Shown here: positions 42,153 through 52,924 of the stretch, in pieces
Numbering within the stretch: position 1 is the stretch's first letter
Layout of the letters: each line of letters opens with the position of its first letter
Assembly (NCBI GenBank): GCA_029378245.1
Contig: JARKIF010000004.1
Location: 1,488,001-1,552,000, forward strand
Length of the DNA: 64,000 nt
From: Roridomyces roridus
Taxonomy: Eukaryota > Basidiomycota > Agaricomycetes > Agaricales > Mycenaceae
Direction of reading: 5' to 3'
Position numbers and translations under genes: made by a program
The notes under the pieces: generated by a model
What the model saw: the letters and a program-made list of their open reading frames with translations, nothing else
What the model was told of the DNA's origin: nothing
The model's database searches: none

Positions 42153-42294
42153 GTATGCTCGTATAAAATGTCTTTTCTGCGCTCTTTCTCATATATTTCG
42201 TAGTGTTTTACCGGACCATGCTTATTCGTCGCGTAAAACTTCCAGTCGCAACAAGTCGAGTCTAATTGAAATAGCAATATTCTCACATTGTATA

Positions 42295-43599
42295 CTACGT
42301 AAAAAGCTCATTTTGATCCGGTCGACGACCACTTCCCAGCCAAATATCCATGCCATCCGATTCTACGAGCGCGCGGAGGCCCGTCAGGACGTCGGATGGA
42401 ATATACTTCATGGGAACTCTGAAATGGTATGCTATGCGAACCGTGCGCAGCTTGCTGCGACAAGCTGACAGGACACCCAGAACGGCATTCCAGAATGCCT
42501 CGGACGTCTTTTCCATGTGGTTGAGTTCGAGAATCCGGAGGTTTGGGAGAACGCCAGGCTGAGCCAGGATGTTGAACAACTGCTTCGCACGACCGATTTC
42601 CACCCACTCGACCTCCAACCGCGTGAGTGTGGGGACGAGGGCCAGGACTTCGTCCAGCGAGCCAAGGCCCGCCTTGGATGCATCTCCGATGTTGAGCTCT
42701 TGGAGCGGCGGCGAGGACCGTCGGAGGAAAGAGATGATGTCTGCTTCGCCAGTAGGCGACTCCAATGTGAGCTTCTCCAGTCGAGGGGCACGGATATGCT
42801 GCAGAATTTTGTGACTCTCCCCGACTTCGGTATTGTAGCTGCTAAAAAGCAGTTGCGGCAGATTTGGAAGGAGAGTCTCCCCAACGCCATCAACGCCTTG
42901 CTCCTCTTCCATCAACTCTACGTCCCAAAGAACCAAATCGGAGATGTTGGGAGCGAGGGATAGAAGCCCTAGAATGGACTGCCGTGAATATTCCAACTCG
43001 GTGCGGCCGTAGATTTCCAAGGTGTGAAGTAGCGGTAGTGGGGCTGGTTATGTCCTCGCCAAAAGGTCCCAGAATATACGCTCGTCCTCGTCCGGATCGT
43101 CCTCCATTTCACGGTGTCCTGCGCTCAATACAAGGCGTCCGAGTTGGCTTGAGTGGCCCCAAATGAGAGTCGCAACGGTCGGGTCGAGAGGTCCGACCAT
43201 GGCTACGTTCAAAAGGTGCGAACTCGCACGCTGGAGCCGTTTCTGCACCGCGGCTGCGAGGCCCCCGGGACCAGGAATATGGATATTCATTGTGGACCAT
43301 AACTTGGGGTTGGATACTGCGATGTCGGTCCACGCATTGCAGACGTTCAAGAGAAGCGCCGGGGCCTCATGAAGCTCGTGGAATCTCGGGTCGAGAGGGA
43401 GGCATTGGACAAAGATTTCGGACGAAATTTCGGGGGGCAGTCGCCCGACCGGATCGCGTACAGCGTTGAGCTGTCGCTGAAGAAGGCTTTTATCGCATTC
43501 GAGTAGCCGCAGAACTGCCTTTTGTCGTTCGATATCGGCCGAGATGTCCTCGATGCGTGATTCGAGGTCTTGGACAGACATGAGCTTATGAATACCCAT
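42295..43599 (-). pseudogene. F-box/LRR paralog B, one in-frame stop
   Basis: Full-length (434 codons from MGIHKLMSVQDLESRIEDIS) except for TAA at 43048-43050. The text around it, FWDLLART-stop-PAPLPLLHT, corresponds in paralog C to LLAGTQPEALPLL, so a CAA (Gln) codon probably became TAA. Both sides remain open in the same frame. Next to it in the same orientation is paralog C; paralog A ends 142 bp away, tail to tail. Either a recent pseudogene or a site that is read through or edited. Confidence 0.8.
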
Positions 43600-43733
43600 T
43601 CAGTTAGGTGTCGCGAGCTGAATGTTGAGCTTACAGGTTTCTCGTTGTGATGGCGGAGAGAAAGAAAGGAGCGGCCGCTTACATGTTATTTCCGGACCTC
43701 GCAAATCCTTCTGATGGGAAATCATCGTCGAAT

Positions 43734-45038
43734 TCACAAATCCTGCCCAGATACAAGTTCGTTCAGATCAATCTGCGGTCCATCAACCCTCCCGATCGAA
43801 ATATCCATCCCACTCGCAACCAAGCCTCGCAATGCCCCAAGAATCTCCGACGCACGGGCAGCGTTCGCAGCAACCAACCGGAAGCGATACGTCAACACGA
43901 ACCTCCGCAGCTGGTTGGATCGAGTTTCCGACGCACGTACAAACGAGTCGTCCACCGGCATTCTGTCTGTGTATGAGAGTTCCAGAGTCTGCAGCCCGGA
44001 CAACACGCTCGGGGACCCCGCCAAGATGGCGAAAAGCTCCTCAGTACGCGCTAGCCAATTAATCTCCAGACGCGTGACGCTGGGGGTGAGTGAAAGAAAG
44101 TCTTCCAACTGCTCTAGATCGCCCGCGTCCCCGATGACGAGCTCTTGGAGCGGCGGCGAGGATCGTTGGAGGAAGGAGGTCACGTTAGCGTGACTAGCGG
44201 AAGCCTCGAGGGTGAAGCTCTCCAGGAGCGGCGCGGAGATGAATTTGAGCAATTTGTACTTGTCTGAGAGGGCGAGCTTGTCTCTGCCATAGACGAGGCG
44301 ACGCAGCTCGGGAAGTACAACGACTTCCTGGGGCACTTCATCCTCGTCATCGTCGTCCCCATCCACGAGTTCCAAATCATGGAAGGACAGATCGGCGAGG
44401 GCCGGAGATACACGTAGGAGGTGTAGGATTGGGAGCCGGGAAAAGACGCCAACGCATCCGGTGATCTTCAGAGCTTGGAGAAGCGGTAGAGCCTCTGGCT
44501 GCGTTCCGGCCAGTAGCTCGCGGAATACGAGTTCACGGTCTTCTTCGTCTCCTTCCTCCTCCTCCTCCTCCTCCTCTGCTTCCCCTGCCGTTGAAATTTC
44601 CAGGCGCTCCAGCTGATCGGAAGAGCGCCAAACGAAGGCAGCTATGGCTGCATCGAGCGGCCCATCTAGGTAGATGTGCAAAGGGTGGGTACCGGCACGC
44701 TTGAACCATCGTTCCAACACAGCTTGGAAGTCCTCGGAACATGGGAACTCGATGTGGATTTTGGACCACAGAGCTGGGATGGACGAGACCAGAGTGCTCC
44801 ACGAGTTGCAGACGCCCAGGAAAAGCGCAGGCGTTTCCGCAGGGAGGGCTCGTGGAGGCTCGAGAGGGAGACATTGGACGAATATCTCTGAAGCGATTTC
44901 GAGCGGAAGTCGTGTGACTGGGTCGCGGAGGGCGTTGAGCTGGCGCCGAAGAAGGACTCGATTGTGCTCTAGTTGTTTCGGGTCCCCAGTCTGGCGCTCC
45001 ATTTCTTCGATGCGTGCTAAGAGTTCTTGAGCCGACAT
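43734..45038 (-). CDS. F-box/LRR paralog C
   Basis: 434 residues, intronless, MSAQELLARIEEMERQTGDP start. The F-box-like motif is RDPVTRLPLEIASEIFVQCL, then FLGVCNSWSTLVSSIPALWS. It differs from its siblings by an acidic insert of glutamates near residue 155 (EAEEEEEEEEGDEEDRE), made of repeated GAG/GAA codons and likely to vary in length. The C-terminal stretch ISIGRVDGPQIDLNELV is shared in outline with paralog B. No damage seen. Confidence 0.85.
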   Translation of the reverse strand: MSAQELLARIEEMERQTGDPKQLEHNRVLLRRQLNALRDPVTRLPLEIASEIFVQCLPLEPPRALPAETPALFLGVCNSWSTLVSSIPALWSKIHIEFPCSEDFQAVLERWFKRAGTHPLHIYLDGPLDAAIAAFVWRSSDQLERLEISTAGEAEEEEEEEEGDEEDRELVFRELLAGTQPEALPLLQALKITGCVGVFSRLPILHLLRVSPALADLSFHDLELVDGDDDDEDEVPQEVVVLPELRRLVYGRDKLALSDKYKLLKFISAPLLESFTLEASASHANVTSFLQRSSPPLQELVIGDAGDLEQLEDFLSLTPSVTRLEINWLARTEELFAILAGSPSVLSGLQTLELSYTDRMPVDDSFVRASETRSNQLRRFVLTYRFRLVAANAARASEILGALRGLVASGMDISIGRVDGPQIDLNELVSGQDL

Positions 45039-45325
45039 GGCTGCCTAGATTCGTGAATGTTGGGCACGGAAGTTGAACCGATATAGCACTGACCGTCTTA
45101 GAGCCGGGATATTATGGTCGTGAACAAGTCGTCACAAGAGCGATTTGGATCATGGTGGCCGGTGGCAGGATATATGGACTCGGCAGGATGACCCGGCCCG
45201 GGGATATTTCCTTTTCTGGACCGTTGCCGCTCGTTCCCGACCGCCATTATTCATCTGTTGACTCTTGGCAATGGTTTCGAGCACACTACCATTTCCGAAT
45301 GCCGACAACCGTACTTTTTCTCTCT
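45039..45325. other. Intergenic, nothing recognised
   Basis: Promoter of paralog C on the left and 3' flank of the NTF2-like gene on the right. No repeat or gene motif seen. Confidence 0.4.
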
Positions 45326-45823
45326 CTACGCATGTCCACCCAAATCTTTCGCGACATCCATCATAGCATCCACATACTTTGCACACTCCGCCGTATCAAG
45401 AACCTGCACAATCTTCTCAATTTTCCCGCCATCCTTGTCGAAATCCATGAACCACGAAAATTCCAACATCGTCTCTGCCCTGCCCTTGAGCGTAAGCCAG
45501 TGCTCGCTGCGGAACGCCGCCTTGCGCGCCTCCACGTCGATGACGAGGCTTTCCTCTATTGCATTGACATGCACCGTTTCGAGCAAGGGAATCTCGCCCT
45601 GCATGCGAGCTGCGTACGTTTCGTTGTCCTCCGCGTTGGAGGTGTCGATGCCCAACGACTTCATTACGGATGCCGGCCTGATGAAGCGCTTGCAGGAGGG
45701 CGCGAGGTCGCGCGAAAGTAATACGGAAGCGTTGTCGGGTTGCTCGATGGCGGCGACGTAGGCAGCCAGGAAGGACGCAATGGTGTCGCGGATTGTGGTG
45801 CGAATGTTGCTGGTGGATGCCAT
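45326..45823 (-). CDS. SnoaL/NTF2-like small protein
   Basis: 165 residues, intronless: MASTSNIRTTIRDTIASFLA, then RFIRPASVMKSLGIDTSNAE, MLEFSWFMDFDKDGGKIEKI and VQVLDTAECAKYVDAM. The pattern, with an N-terminal helix region, RPASV...LG..., then ...EF.W..DFD.DG.KI..I..F.DT, fits fungal proteins of the SnoaL-like, cone-shaped alpha+beta fold. Relatives include cyclases and many enzymes without assigned roles, so no reaction is proposed. It is transcribed away from the hydrolase at 46212, with a 388-bp shared upstream region. Confidence 0.7.
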   Translation of the reverse strand: MASTSNIRTTIRDTIASFLAAYVAAIEQPDNASVLLSRDLAPSCKRFIRPASVMKSLGIDTSNAEDNETYAARMQGEIPLLETVHVNAIEESLVIDVEARKAAFRSEHWLTLKGRAETMLEFSWFMDFDKDGGKIEKIVQVLDTAECAKYVDAMMDVAKDLGGHA

Positions 45824-46211
45824 GGAGTGGTAGTCTGCCAGGATTTCGGGCTAAGCTCTGCGGTTCAAAAGCTATCTCGGTGTCGGTACCAAGGCAGTCT
45901 AGAAAGCTCTTCGAACGACTTGTGGCGTGCAGTGGACGAACTAAAGTCTCACTACAGCGAGCTAACGCTGGAATCGTCGCCACAGTTTCGGCTCATAGGC
46001 ACTACTCGGACGGAACTCTGGAGAATGTCTGGCGCTCCAACTGGTCCACCTTCGACGCCTTATTGACATCGGCCATCGTGTATTATCATCTTGTTTCAGA
46101 GCGCAATGCTCCGGGCCTCCATACTTCTGAAACTGGAACTTTCCCAGCCTTAGCCTTCAGGCTTGCTTCTTGCGGTGATCCGATTCTCTCTCTCACTCTC
46201 ATACATAGCAT

Positions 46212-47199
46212 ATGGAAGGACGCCTCTTGAAATCCGCAGATGGAACTGAAATCTACGCACAAGCCACGGGAGACGCCTCCAAGCCTGCCATCGTCTTCAT
46301 CCATGGATTTTCCATGAACTCTTTCGTCTTTGACAGTATCTTCGCCGATCCAGAGTGGATTGCCCACGTCTACTTGGTGGGAACTCACGAATTCCATGTA
46401 CTCCTCACTCAATTCTGTTAGGTCCGCTACGATGTCCGGGGACATGGAAGATGTGCGCAACCCACTGACGAACCTTCATGGGAATCTCGGCGCTTGGCGG
46501 ACGACTTTGAGGCAGTTGTTGAAGCTTTTGGACTGCAACGCCCCTGGGTTCTCGGATGGTGCGATTAGATTGCTCCTTGGATTACAAGCTGAATATCTAG
46601 CGCAGGAGTCTCGGAGGTAAGTAAACACTCCGTGGAAACGACTTTCCGCCTCACAAGTGCCTTGGACAGGGACCTTCATCACCGATATTCTATCGTTCAA
46701 GCCAGCGACTTATATTTCTGGGATCATCTACGCGGGAGCCCTGCCTTATATGGGACCCACACTCGCCAAAGTGGGGACTCCTGCCTGCCTTGCGCTCCTT
46801 CCCCCCCTGATGCAGACGACCGACGTCGATGCCTACCGAGAGGCGGCTGTTGCTTTCGTAGACCTAGCTGACGGGTCTCTTCCGTACTCATTCTATCTCG
46901 CGTGCCTCGGTGCCTCGGTGATCCAGAAACGCGCGGCCACCGTTCGCCTGCTGAGCCGGACCCAGGATGCGACGGGGCTCATTGCAGCTGGCCGAGACGC
47001 CGGTCTCCCTATGCTCATTATTCACGGTTTGAAGGATAGGATCATTGTACGGGGGGAGACGCTCCGAGCGGTCGAAGGGTGGAAGAATTTGACTACGGTG
47101 GAGATCGAGGACGCAGAGCATTTTATGTGGATTAGCCAGCCAGACAAGTTTAGGGAAGCGGTCCTTGGATGGATCGCTGGTTACAATCCTGTAGTGTAA
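46212..47199 (+). CDS. Alpha/beta hydrolase
   Basis: A serine hydrolase of the alpha/beta fold. Exon 1 gives MEGRLLKSADGTEIYAQATG and the oxyanion-hole segment IVFIHGFSMNS. Intron 46377-46421 leads to VRYDVRGHGRCAQP. The nucleophile elbow G-W-S-L-G is assembled across two introns: ~46558-46605, then a tiny exon ending at 46616, then ~46617-46660. The last exon carries the acid in LIIHGLKDRIIVRGE and the histidine in VEIEDAEHFMWI. The catalytic triad is therefore complete. The cap region between TFITDILSFKP and QKRAATVRLLSR probably sets the substrate, which cannot be inferred. No signal peptide. Confidence 0.85.
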
Positions 47200-48115
47200 A
47201 TGCAAGTTTGTAAACGCCATCATTTCTTGATGCCAAATCATACTGTAGAATTCGAATGTCACGCGTCACGGCCGATTTCTGGAAATAGCGCCATTAATTT
47301 TTTCTCAATTTATCGGATTTTTGGAGATTTGTCGGAAAAATAAAAGGTCACGTGCATTTTCGAATTGATCGAAACTCTACAGTACTCCCAACCGCCACGA
47401 GCTCGAGCTTTTCTGGTTACGTCCAGGTTTAGCTCTCTGCCTTCCACAGACGATCTTCAATCACCGCTCGACAGCCTCTCTTCACGGACCCTGCCCTGCG
47501 GCCCATCGACACATCACCCCCTGCCTTGAGTTTGGGCCAAGACCTCCGCCGCCCCGCGGCGTCATCTTTCGATTAGGTCTTTGAACAGACACAATAAAGA
47601 TGGCAGTATGTAATTCATTATCCACATCGCGACATCATGCATCCTGAAATCACACTGCAGGCCCGAATCTTCGAGCGGTTTTTGCCAGGCTTCTTGCAGG
47701 AATCTGCAGGAACTCATTCAGACTTTTGGCTCATTTACCTTTGTCCATTGCTCTGGGACTAGGATGGTTCCGGACCCATTGCAACCCCGTGGACCTTACA
47801 CGTGGATTTCTTCTTTCCACAATCGACTGATCCTCTGCCAACTGTAACCTGCTTCCCTCGGCTTCTTCTTCAGCCACCGTTGGTCGAGGTTAGTCTTCAG
47901 TATGAATCACATCTTGACTCTCCCGTAATACCCTTTGCAGTCTCACCCTCAACGAGGCTTTACGTCGACCACCCAGCCAGTGCACTCCGCGAAAAAAAAA
48001 ACTCCACTGACATCCTCACTCGGAATCGGAATAGCGCCCGGCGATCCCAAACCTTTTCTGGCTGCTTCCACGCCAAATTCAGACGTAACTTGGAGCAAAC
48101 TCCGACACCTGGACG
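47200..48115. other. Long upstream region of the VWA gene
   Basis: No convincing gene. A start codon at 47599 followed at once by GTATG and a later AG could encode only ~34 residues. The forward frame at 47802-48164 has no recognisable domain and overlaps the VWA start. A spliced 5' leader is possible. Confidence 0.35.
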
Positions 48116-50128
48116 ATGGCGTTCTCTGCCTCTCCCTCCTCGACGCACGGCTTCCTACTTCTGATTGAAAACTCGCCTGCGCTAGTTGCTTTTTGGCCCG
48201 ACCTTCGATCTTCGTATCTGCCGCGGCTGGTAGAGCAGCTTAGAGGGTCGTTCCCCGCTCACGCAGTGTGTAGTCATAAATGCCTCATCGACCCAAACTC
48301 ACGAATCTCCAGACGAATTTCTATATCTCGGAAACTCAAGGCGACGCTCTTGCCAAACCATGCCACAGCTTGGAAGCCGGCTTGAAGGAGGTTCGGTTCA
48401 GCCTCGACCCGAACAATCGGTTGTCGACCACTCAGATACAGACGGCCGTCGAGGTATAGGATGTCCCTAGTGCGTTTTGGATGATTTCTCAATCTTGCGA
48501 CAGTTCTTGGCGTCTCAATCGACAACTCAAGTCCGTCATCTCATCGTTGTAGCTACCAGTCCTCCGACGGAGTTCTCCCATGCACATTATCTGCATGATC
48601 CATGGCACGAGCTCGCCAAGCTGCTTACACAGGTATTATCGCCCCATCTCCACACCCTTTCGACCTCTCACTGTTCCCAGGAAAATATCCGCCTTCACTT
48701 GGCCCTGACCTCGAACCTGAGATCGGGGCGTCTACCAAGCTTATTCGAGCAGACGGTGGGCTGGGATCGGCTTATTTCCGCCGCCGCAGCACTAACGATA
48801 ATGCACAATCTAGCTAAAATGGCAACGAAACACGGAAGAGCCCTTGTGGTTACCGACGTATTCTACTTCATTTATCTTTCGTGTATCTGCACAGCCTAGA
48901 TATTCCGATTCTGGTGCGTCCTTCTTTTAGCTCACCTGCATCTTGTTGAACGTCTTCAGCCACAGATGCCAACGATTCCACGCGGAGCATGGACATGTAC
49001 ACGACCAAGTCACTCGACCTTTCCGTTTATTCGGCGCCGGCAGCAGAGCCGGAACCTACTCTTGTTTCGCAGCTGCAGCAGGTGCACGGGCTGACGAAGA
49101 AGAAGACGTACGGCGCCAAGCCCACGCGGGTGCCTTTTCTAAAGGAGGACCCGGATACGCGTGTGCGGGAGCGATATCGCCAGGCGCCGACGCCGCTGCT
49201 TGTACCGTCCTCTATCACGGTAGAATCCAGCGCAAAGCCATTGCCGGTCGGCGGGAGCAGTCGCGACCGCTCGCGCTCCCGGTCTAACCCGAGGGTGGAT
49301 CGCACACGAATGTCGCGTCCTTATGCACCTCCGAGGCATTGGCCTTTGTCTTCCCCAGACGCCGGGGAATCCTCCATTTCATCGCCCTACTCGTCGTCCT
49401 CGTTGTCTTTACCGTCTTCCCCGGTGACCCAGCTCCCCCCAGTGGAGACTTATCCGCTCAGCGCGCCAAGCGGAGACTTTTCTTGGAGCCAGATGTTCGC
49501 GACTTCATCTCCCCAAAGTCCCGGCATCCACACACATGCGCCATTCTACTCCCCATTCGCTTCCAATGTACCCTTCTCCAGCGATACAGAGGATGTTGCT
49601 TCATTCCGTCTAAGCCCGGCCGTCGATTTCGACGTGCCCGTAGACACTTCCCTGACCTCGTTCCTGGCGCCGACCGACTACGCCTCGCCGAGCAGTCGCT
49701 TGCACGAGCACGCCGCGTTGCCGGAGATTCCGAGCTACGACTTCCCCCATGGTCTCTTACGGCCGCACGTGCCCCCGCCTCCCGCGCCAATGGCCATGCT
49801 GATGCCGATGCCACCTCCGCCCGACCCCATTCCCATTCCTGTTCTAGAAACCCAGATAGCCTCGCTCCATCCAGGACCAGGACCAGACGCGCCCATAGCT
49901 GTAACAAGTCTAACACCAATCCAACAACCCATACCGATTGCGCCCCCGATCCGCGCCCGGGGGATACTACAGGAACAGGAACAGCACGAGGACGTGTACA
50001 ACAACAACAACAGCATCCATAACGGGAGCACCCTCTCCGCTCGTTACATCACCTCGAATGCGAGAAATGGGGGTCAAGACTTGGACGGCTTTGTCTCGTC
50101 TTCCTCGTTGACGGGATGGGCTGGTTAA
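48116..50128 (+). CDS. VWA-domain protein, Mediator Med25-like (tentative)
   Basis: The start MAFSASPSSTHGFLLLIENS, then PALVAFWPDLRSSYLPRLVE, matches the opening beta strand and helix of Med25-type von Willebrand A domains. Short exons follow: TNFYISETQGDALAKPCHSL, EVRFSLDPNNRLSTTQIQTA, FLASQSTTQVRHLIVVATSP, HDPWHELAKLLTQ, and ENIRLHLALTSNLRSGRLPS with introns such as 48271-48314. The large last exon (from ~48960) begins ATDANDSTRSMDMYTTKSLD, then becomes disordered: Arg/Ser-rich (SRDRSRSRSNP), Ser/Pro-rich, and a run of PPPPAPMAMLMPMPPPP. Med25 relatives bridge activators and Mediator. The C-terminal ACID domain of animal Med25 is not seen. Exon joins around 48800-48960 are uncertain. Confidence 0.6.
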
Positions 50129-50282
50129 TGAATCAGACAGACATGCATGTATCATCTTTCTTTCTTTCTTGTCGAAGTGTACATACTCTGTAGCTCTTAT
50201 CTTGTGCCCTTCGTCTGTATCATACGTAGGCTTTCTTTCTTCCCGCTGGTTCTCCTTCACACGCACACATATTGTGGAGGGT

Positions 50283-51970
50283 CTAGAGCAGTGTAATAAC
50301 ATGGACTTTGCAGAGCTTGGAGACGGATATTGATTCGTACAAGTAATGGTACAACAAAACCGCCTCCTACTGCGCCGACTGCTCCGCGTAGATCTACCGC
50401 CGTGTCAACCGCATTCCCAAGCCCCAAGCGAAAAACAAAGCTCACCTTGATCGTCTTATCCGCCCCACCGGTGATGAGCCTCGTCCCAGTCATATCAAAC
50501 GTCGAGCAAAACACTCCAGCCTCCGCCTCGAGCGACCCAGGCTGAGGTATATCCTCCATCGTCTGGAACGACGTCCCAGTGTTGTAGTCCCAGAAGTTTA
50601 TTGATCCGTTGTCAGCTAGAATGAGATAGTCAGCGCAGGCCCTTCCTTGGACGAACGAGCAAAAGACAGACCGGCAGAGAAGAAGACGCCTTCCGCGTTG
50701 ACCGAGAGCGTATTGATGATGGCGTTGTGCCCGCCAAAGTTGAATACAAACGAGCCTTCTGGGCATTTCCACTTTTTGATGTTGTTCCCGCCAGAGGAGC
50801 CCGAGGCGAAGGAGTACTCTGTCGGGTGGATGGCGAGCGCACGAACGGACTTTTTGTGGTGCGTGAGTGTGACGCGCGTTTTGCCCGCGGCGAGGTCCCA
50901 TAGTCTGTAAGCCACAGATTAGATTGTCTGACTGGGACGGGAAGGGGTATTCGCGTACCGCACAGTAGAGTCCATGCTACCGGTGATGACCTGGGGCTCC
51001 GAATCCTGGCACTTGACGTCCGCGACAGTGGCCGTATGCCCAGACAAGACGTGAATCTGCGCCTTGGTCCTCATGTCCCACACACGCGCCGACGCATCCC
51101 GTCCTGCAGTGACGAGAACATCGAGCGTCGGATGCAGCGACAAGGCATACACCCCAGACAAGTGCCCATGGTAATGCCGAATGATCTTGTTCGCCTCCAA
51201 ATCCCAGCACCGAACCATCTTGTCCTCACCGCACGAAAACAGGTACGGGTGGCGGGGTGAGACCGCCAGACCACGGACCGTCGAAATGTGCCCCGTCAAC
51301 GACAGCTTGAGCTCCCCAGAAGCCAGGTCCCAAATCTTGATTACGCGGTCGCCAGCGCCCGTGGCAAACCATTGGTTACCTGGTTCCACCGCAACGCTGC
51401 GCACCCAGCCCAAGTGACCCGAAATGACCCGCACGAGTTTCCACGGCGGGTGGTACGTCGGTTTTATCGTACGCGTCGTCTTGTGCAGCGTCAGCGCCTG
51501 CGAGAGTTTCGTTGACGATGTAAAGGTCGAGGGCTGCGAGATTGGGGTGTTGTCAATCGCTGCTATCATCCGCGAGGTGTCATTGTCCGCTGAGGCTGTA
51601 AAAGAGCAGGTTAGCTGAGGCTGCAGTGGGTGTGTAGGCAACGCACGTCCGGCCGTTATCATCTTGCGCGTCGGGTCTCGAGGACGCGAGGGACCGACAG
51701 TTCCCTGCTGGGAGAGCAATGCTGGCGGAAGCTCCTTGAAATCGCGGTACTCGTCGTGGATTTTAACGGACAACCTTAGCCGCGCGCTACAGAAAGCAAG
51801 CAGTCAGCAGTGACATTGCGGAATTGGGATGAGCTGCACCTCTTCTCCTCGTCTCTCAAGCCCTCGTCCGGACAAGATGCAAAGACATCCCGAGTGCGTT
51901 TCGCACTTCGACGAAACAGAGGGTCAAGGGCAGGCAGGGCGGCCGTCGTCATGGACTCCGAGGAAAGCAC
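50283..51970 (-). CDS. PRP46/PRL1 WD40 splicing factor
   Basis: A spliceosome (NineTeen complex) WD40 protein, nuclear. Exon 1 has [20 protein letters not shown], the usual PRP46 N-terminus. After the intron comes [20 protein letters not shown], and then the diagnostic [40 protein letters not shown] and [40 protein letters not shown] and [20 protein letters not shown] complete five repeats in that exon. The next exons give [60 protein letters not shown] and [10 protein letters not shown], making seven blades. The first Met at 51970 could be replaced by Met at 51952. The final exon after GADKTIK is uncertain, with a stop at about 50283. It converges with the VWA gene. Confidence 0.9.
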
Positions 51971-52140
51971 AGAGACGGAAAGGTTGGAGAAGAAAGTGTG
52001 TCACAGCCACATTTCCTTTTTGGATTTACACAAAATTCGCGACTACAGACTCTACTACAGACTGGAATGCCGGGCGACACTATCCTCCTTCCATCAGGCA
52101 GCCACTTCTGTTCCGGCGGAACGTGGCCGCAGGGCAAGCT

Positions 52141-52653
52141 CTATGAGAATTTCCACCTGAAAAAAAGTGTCCTCAGAAAGAGTCCGCCCACGCCACGAGC
52201 TGCGCACCTATAGCCACAATTCACGCATCTAGCCTTGAAACATGAGAAGAAGGAACAGATAGTAGGTGTAGCAATAACACGCACGTCATGAATGTCTGCC
52301 CAAAACGCCAATGAGCACAGGGCTGTGACTAGGTCGAGGTAGAGAGAGACGCACCGTCATGGACTCATCAGCACTACGGGTCTGCGCCTGGCGATAGCGA
52401 CATTTTTTCTGCGTGCCTTGGTCAGCCAAGCGTTACCAAAGAAGATAGAGCCAGCACCCACCTGCATGCACTTTGAGCACTGAAATGCCTCTGTCTCGGC
52501 CCATCCATCCTCCTCAGGCTCCACGAAAGTCACAGGCTCCCCTTGCTGCTGTTGCTGCTGGGCGTCTTCATCCTGAATCGCTGTTCCCTACACCATGGCG
52601 TCAGCCCTAGCAAACTCGCATACAGACAACCAGCTCACCTCGCTGGACATCAT
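52141..52653 (-). CDS. TFIIS zinc-ribbon-only paralog (truncated copy)
   Basis: A minus-strand copy of the last third of TFIIS, lying directly downstream of the complete gene. Exons joined by GT-AG introns read MMSSE, then GTAIQDEDAQQQQQQGEPVT to AFQCSKCMQ, then KKCRYRQAQTRSADESMT, TFMTCVNCGYR and WKFS with TAG at 52141-52143. All four zinc cysteines (C-x2-C, C-x2-C) and the acidic D-E pair of the hairpin RSADE, which promotes RNA cleavage in Pol II, are kept. Proline after RSADE is serine here. The N-terminal LW domain and the Pol II-binding central domain are absent. The upstream frame (52654-52920) decays, so the true start is unknown. It may be a pseudogene, although the splice sites are intact. 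Confidence 0.6.
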
Positions 52654-52924
52654 GAAGGGCGCCAGTAGAAAGGGAGAAGACACGACAGAAAATCTGATAC
52701 ATCACCGCCCATACACATAGCCTCTCACAATCATTCAGTCGGGACCGAAAGAGGTATAAGCAGCTAAGATTCGATAGACTGCGACGGAGGTTACAGTAAG
52801 CAATAAGCAAGTAAGTTTCGAATGTAGACAAAAAATACAGAGGGAGCGGAGCCCTATAAAGACGCAGAGCGGGGCAAGTAAATAGAGGAGGTCGCCGCCA
52901 AGAAGGATCGGGTAGGCCGGCACA

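Noticed and set aside
45152..45761. Forward frames of 167-189 codons opposite the NTF2-like gene
   Set aside because: They are antisense shadows. The minus-strand frame has coherent SnoaL-like text and typical length.
47802..48164. 120-codon frame before the VWA gene
   Set aside because: No domain, and it overlaps the VWA start in another frame.
49339..50022. 227-codon forward frame overlapping the VWA gene
   Set aside because: It is the +1 shadow of the Pro/Ser/Arg-rich last exon. The chosen frame has the natural start segment and stop.
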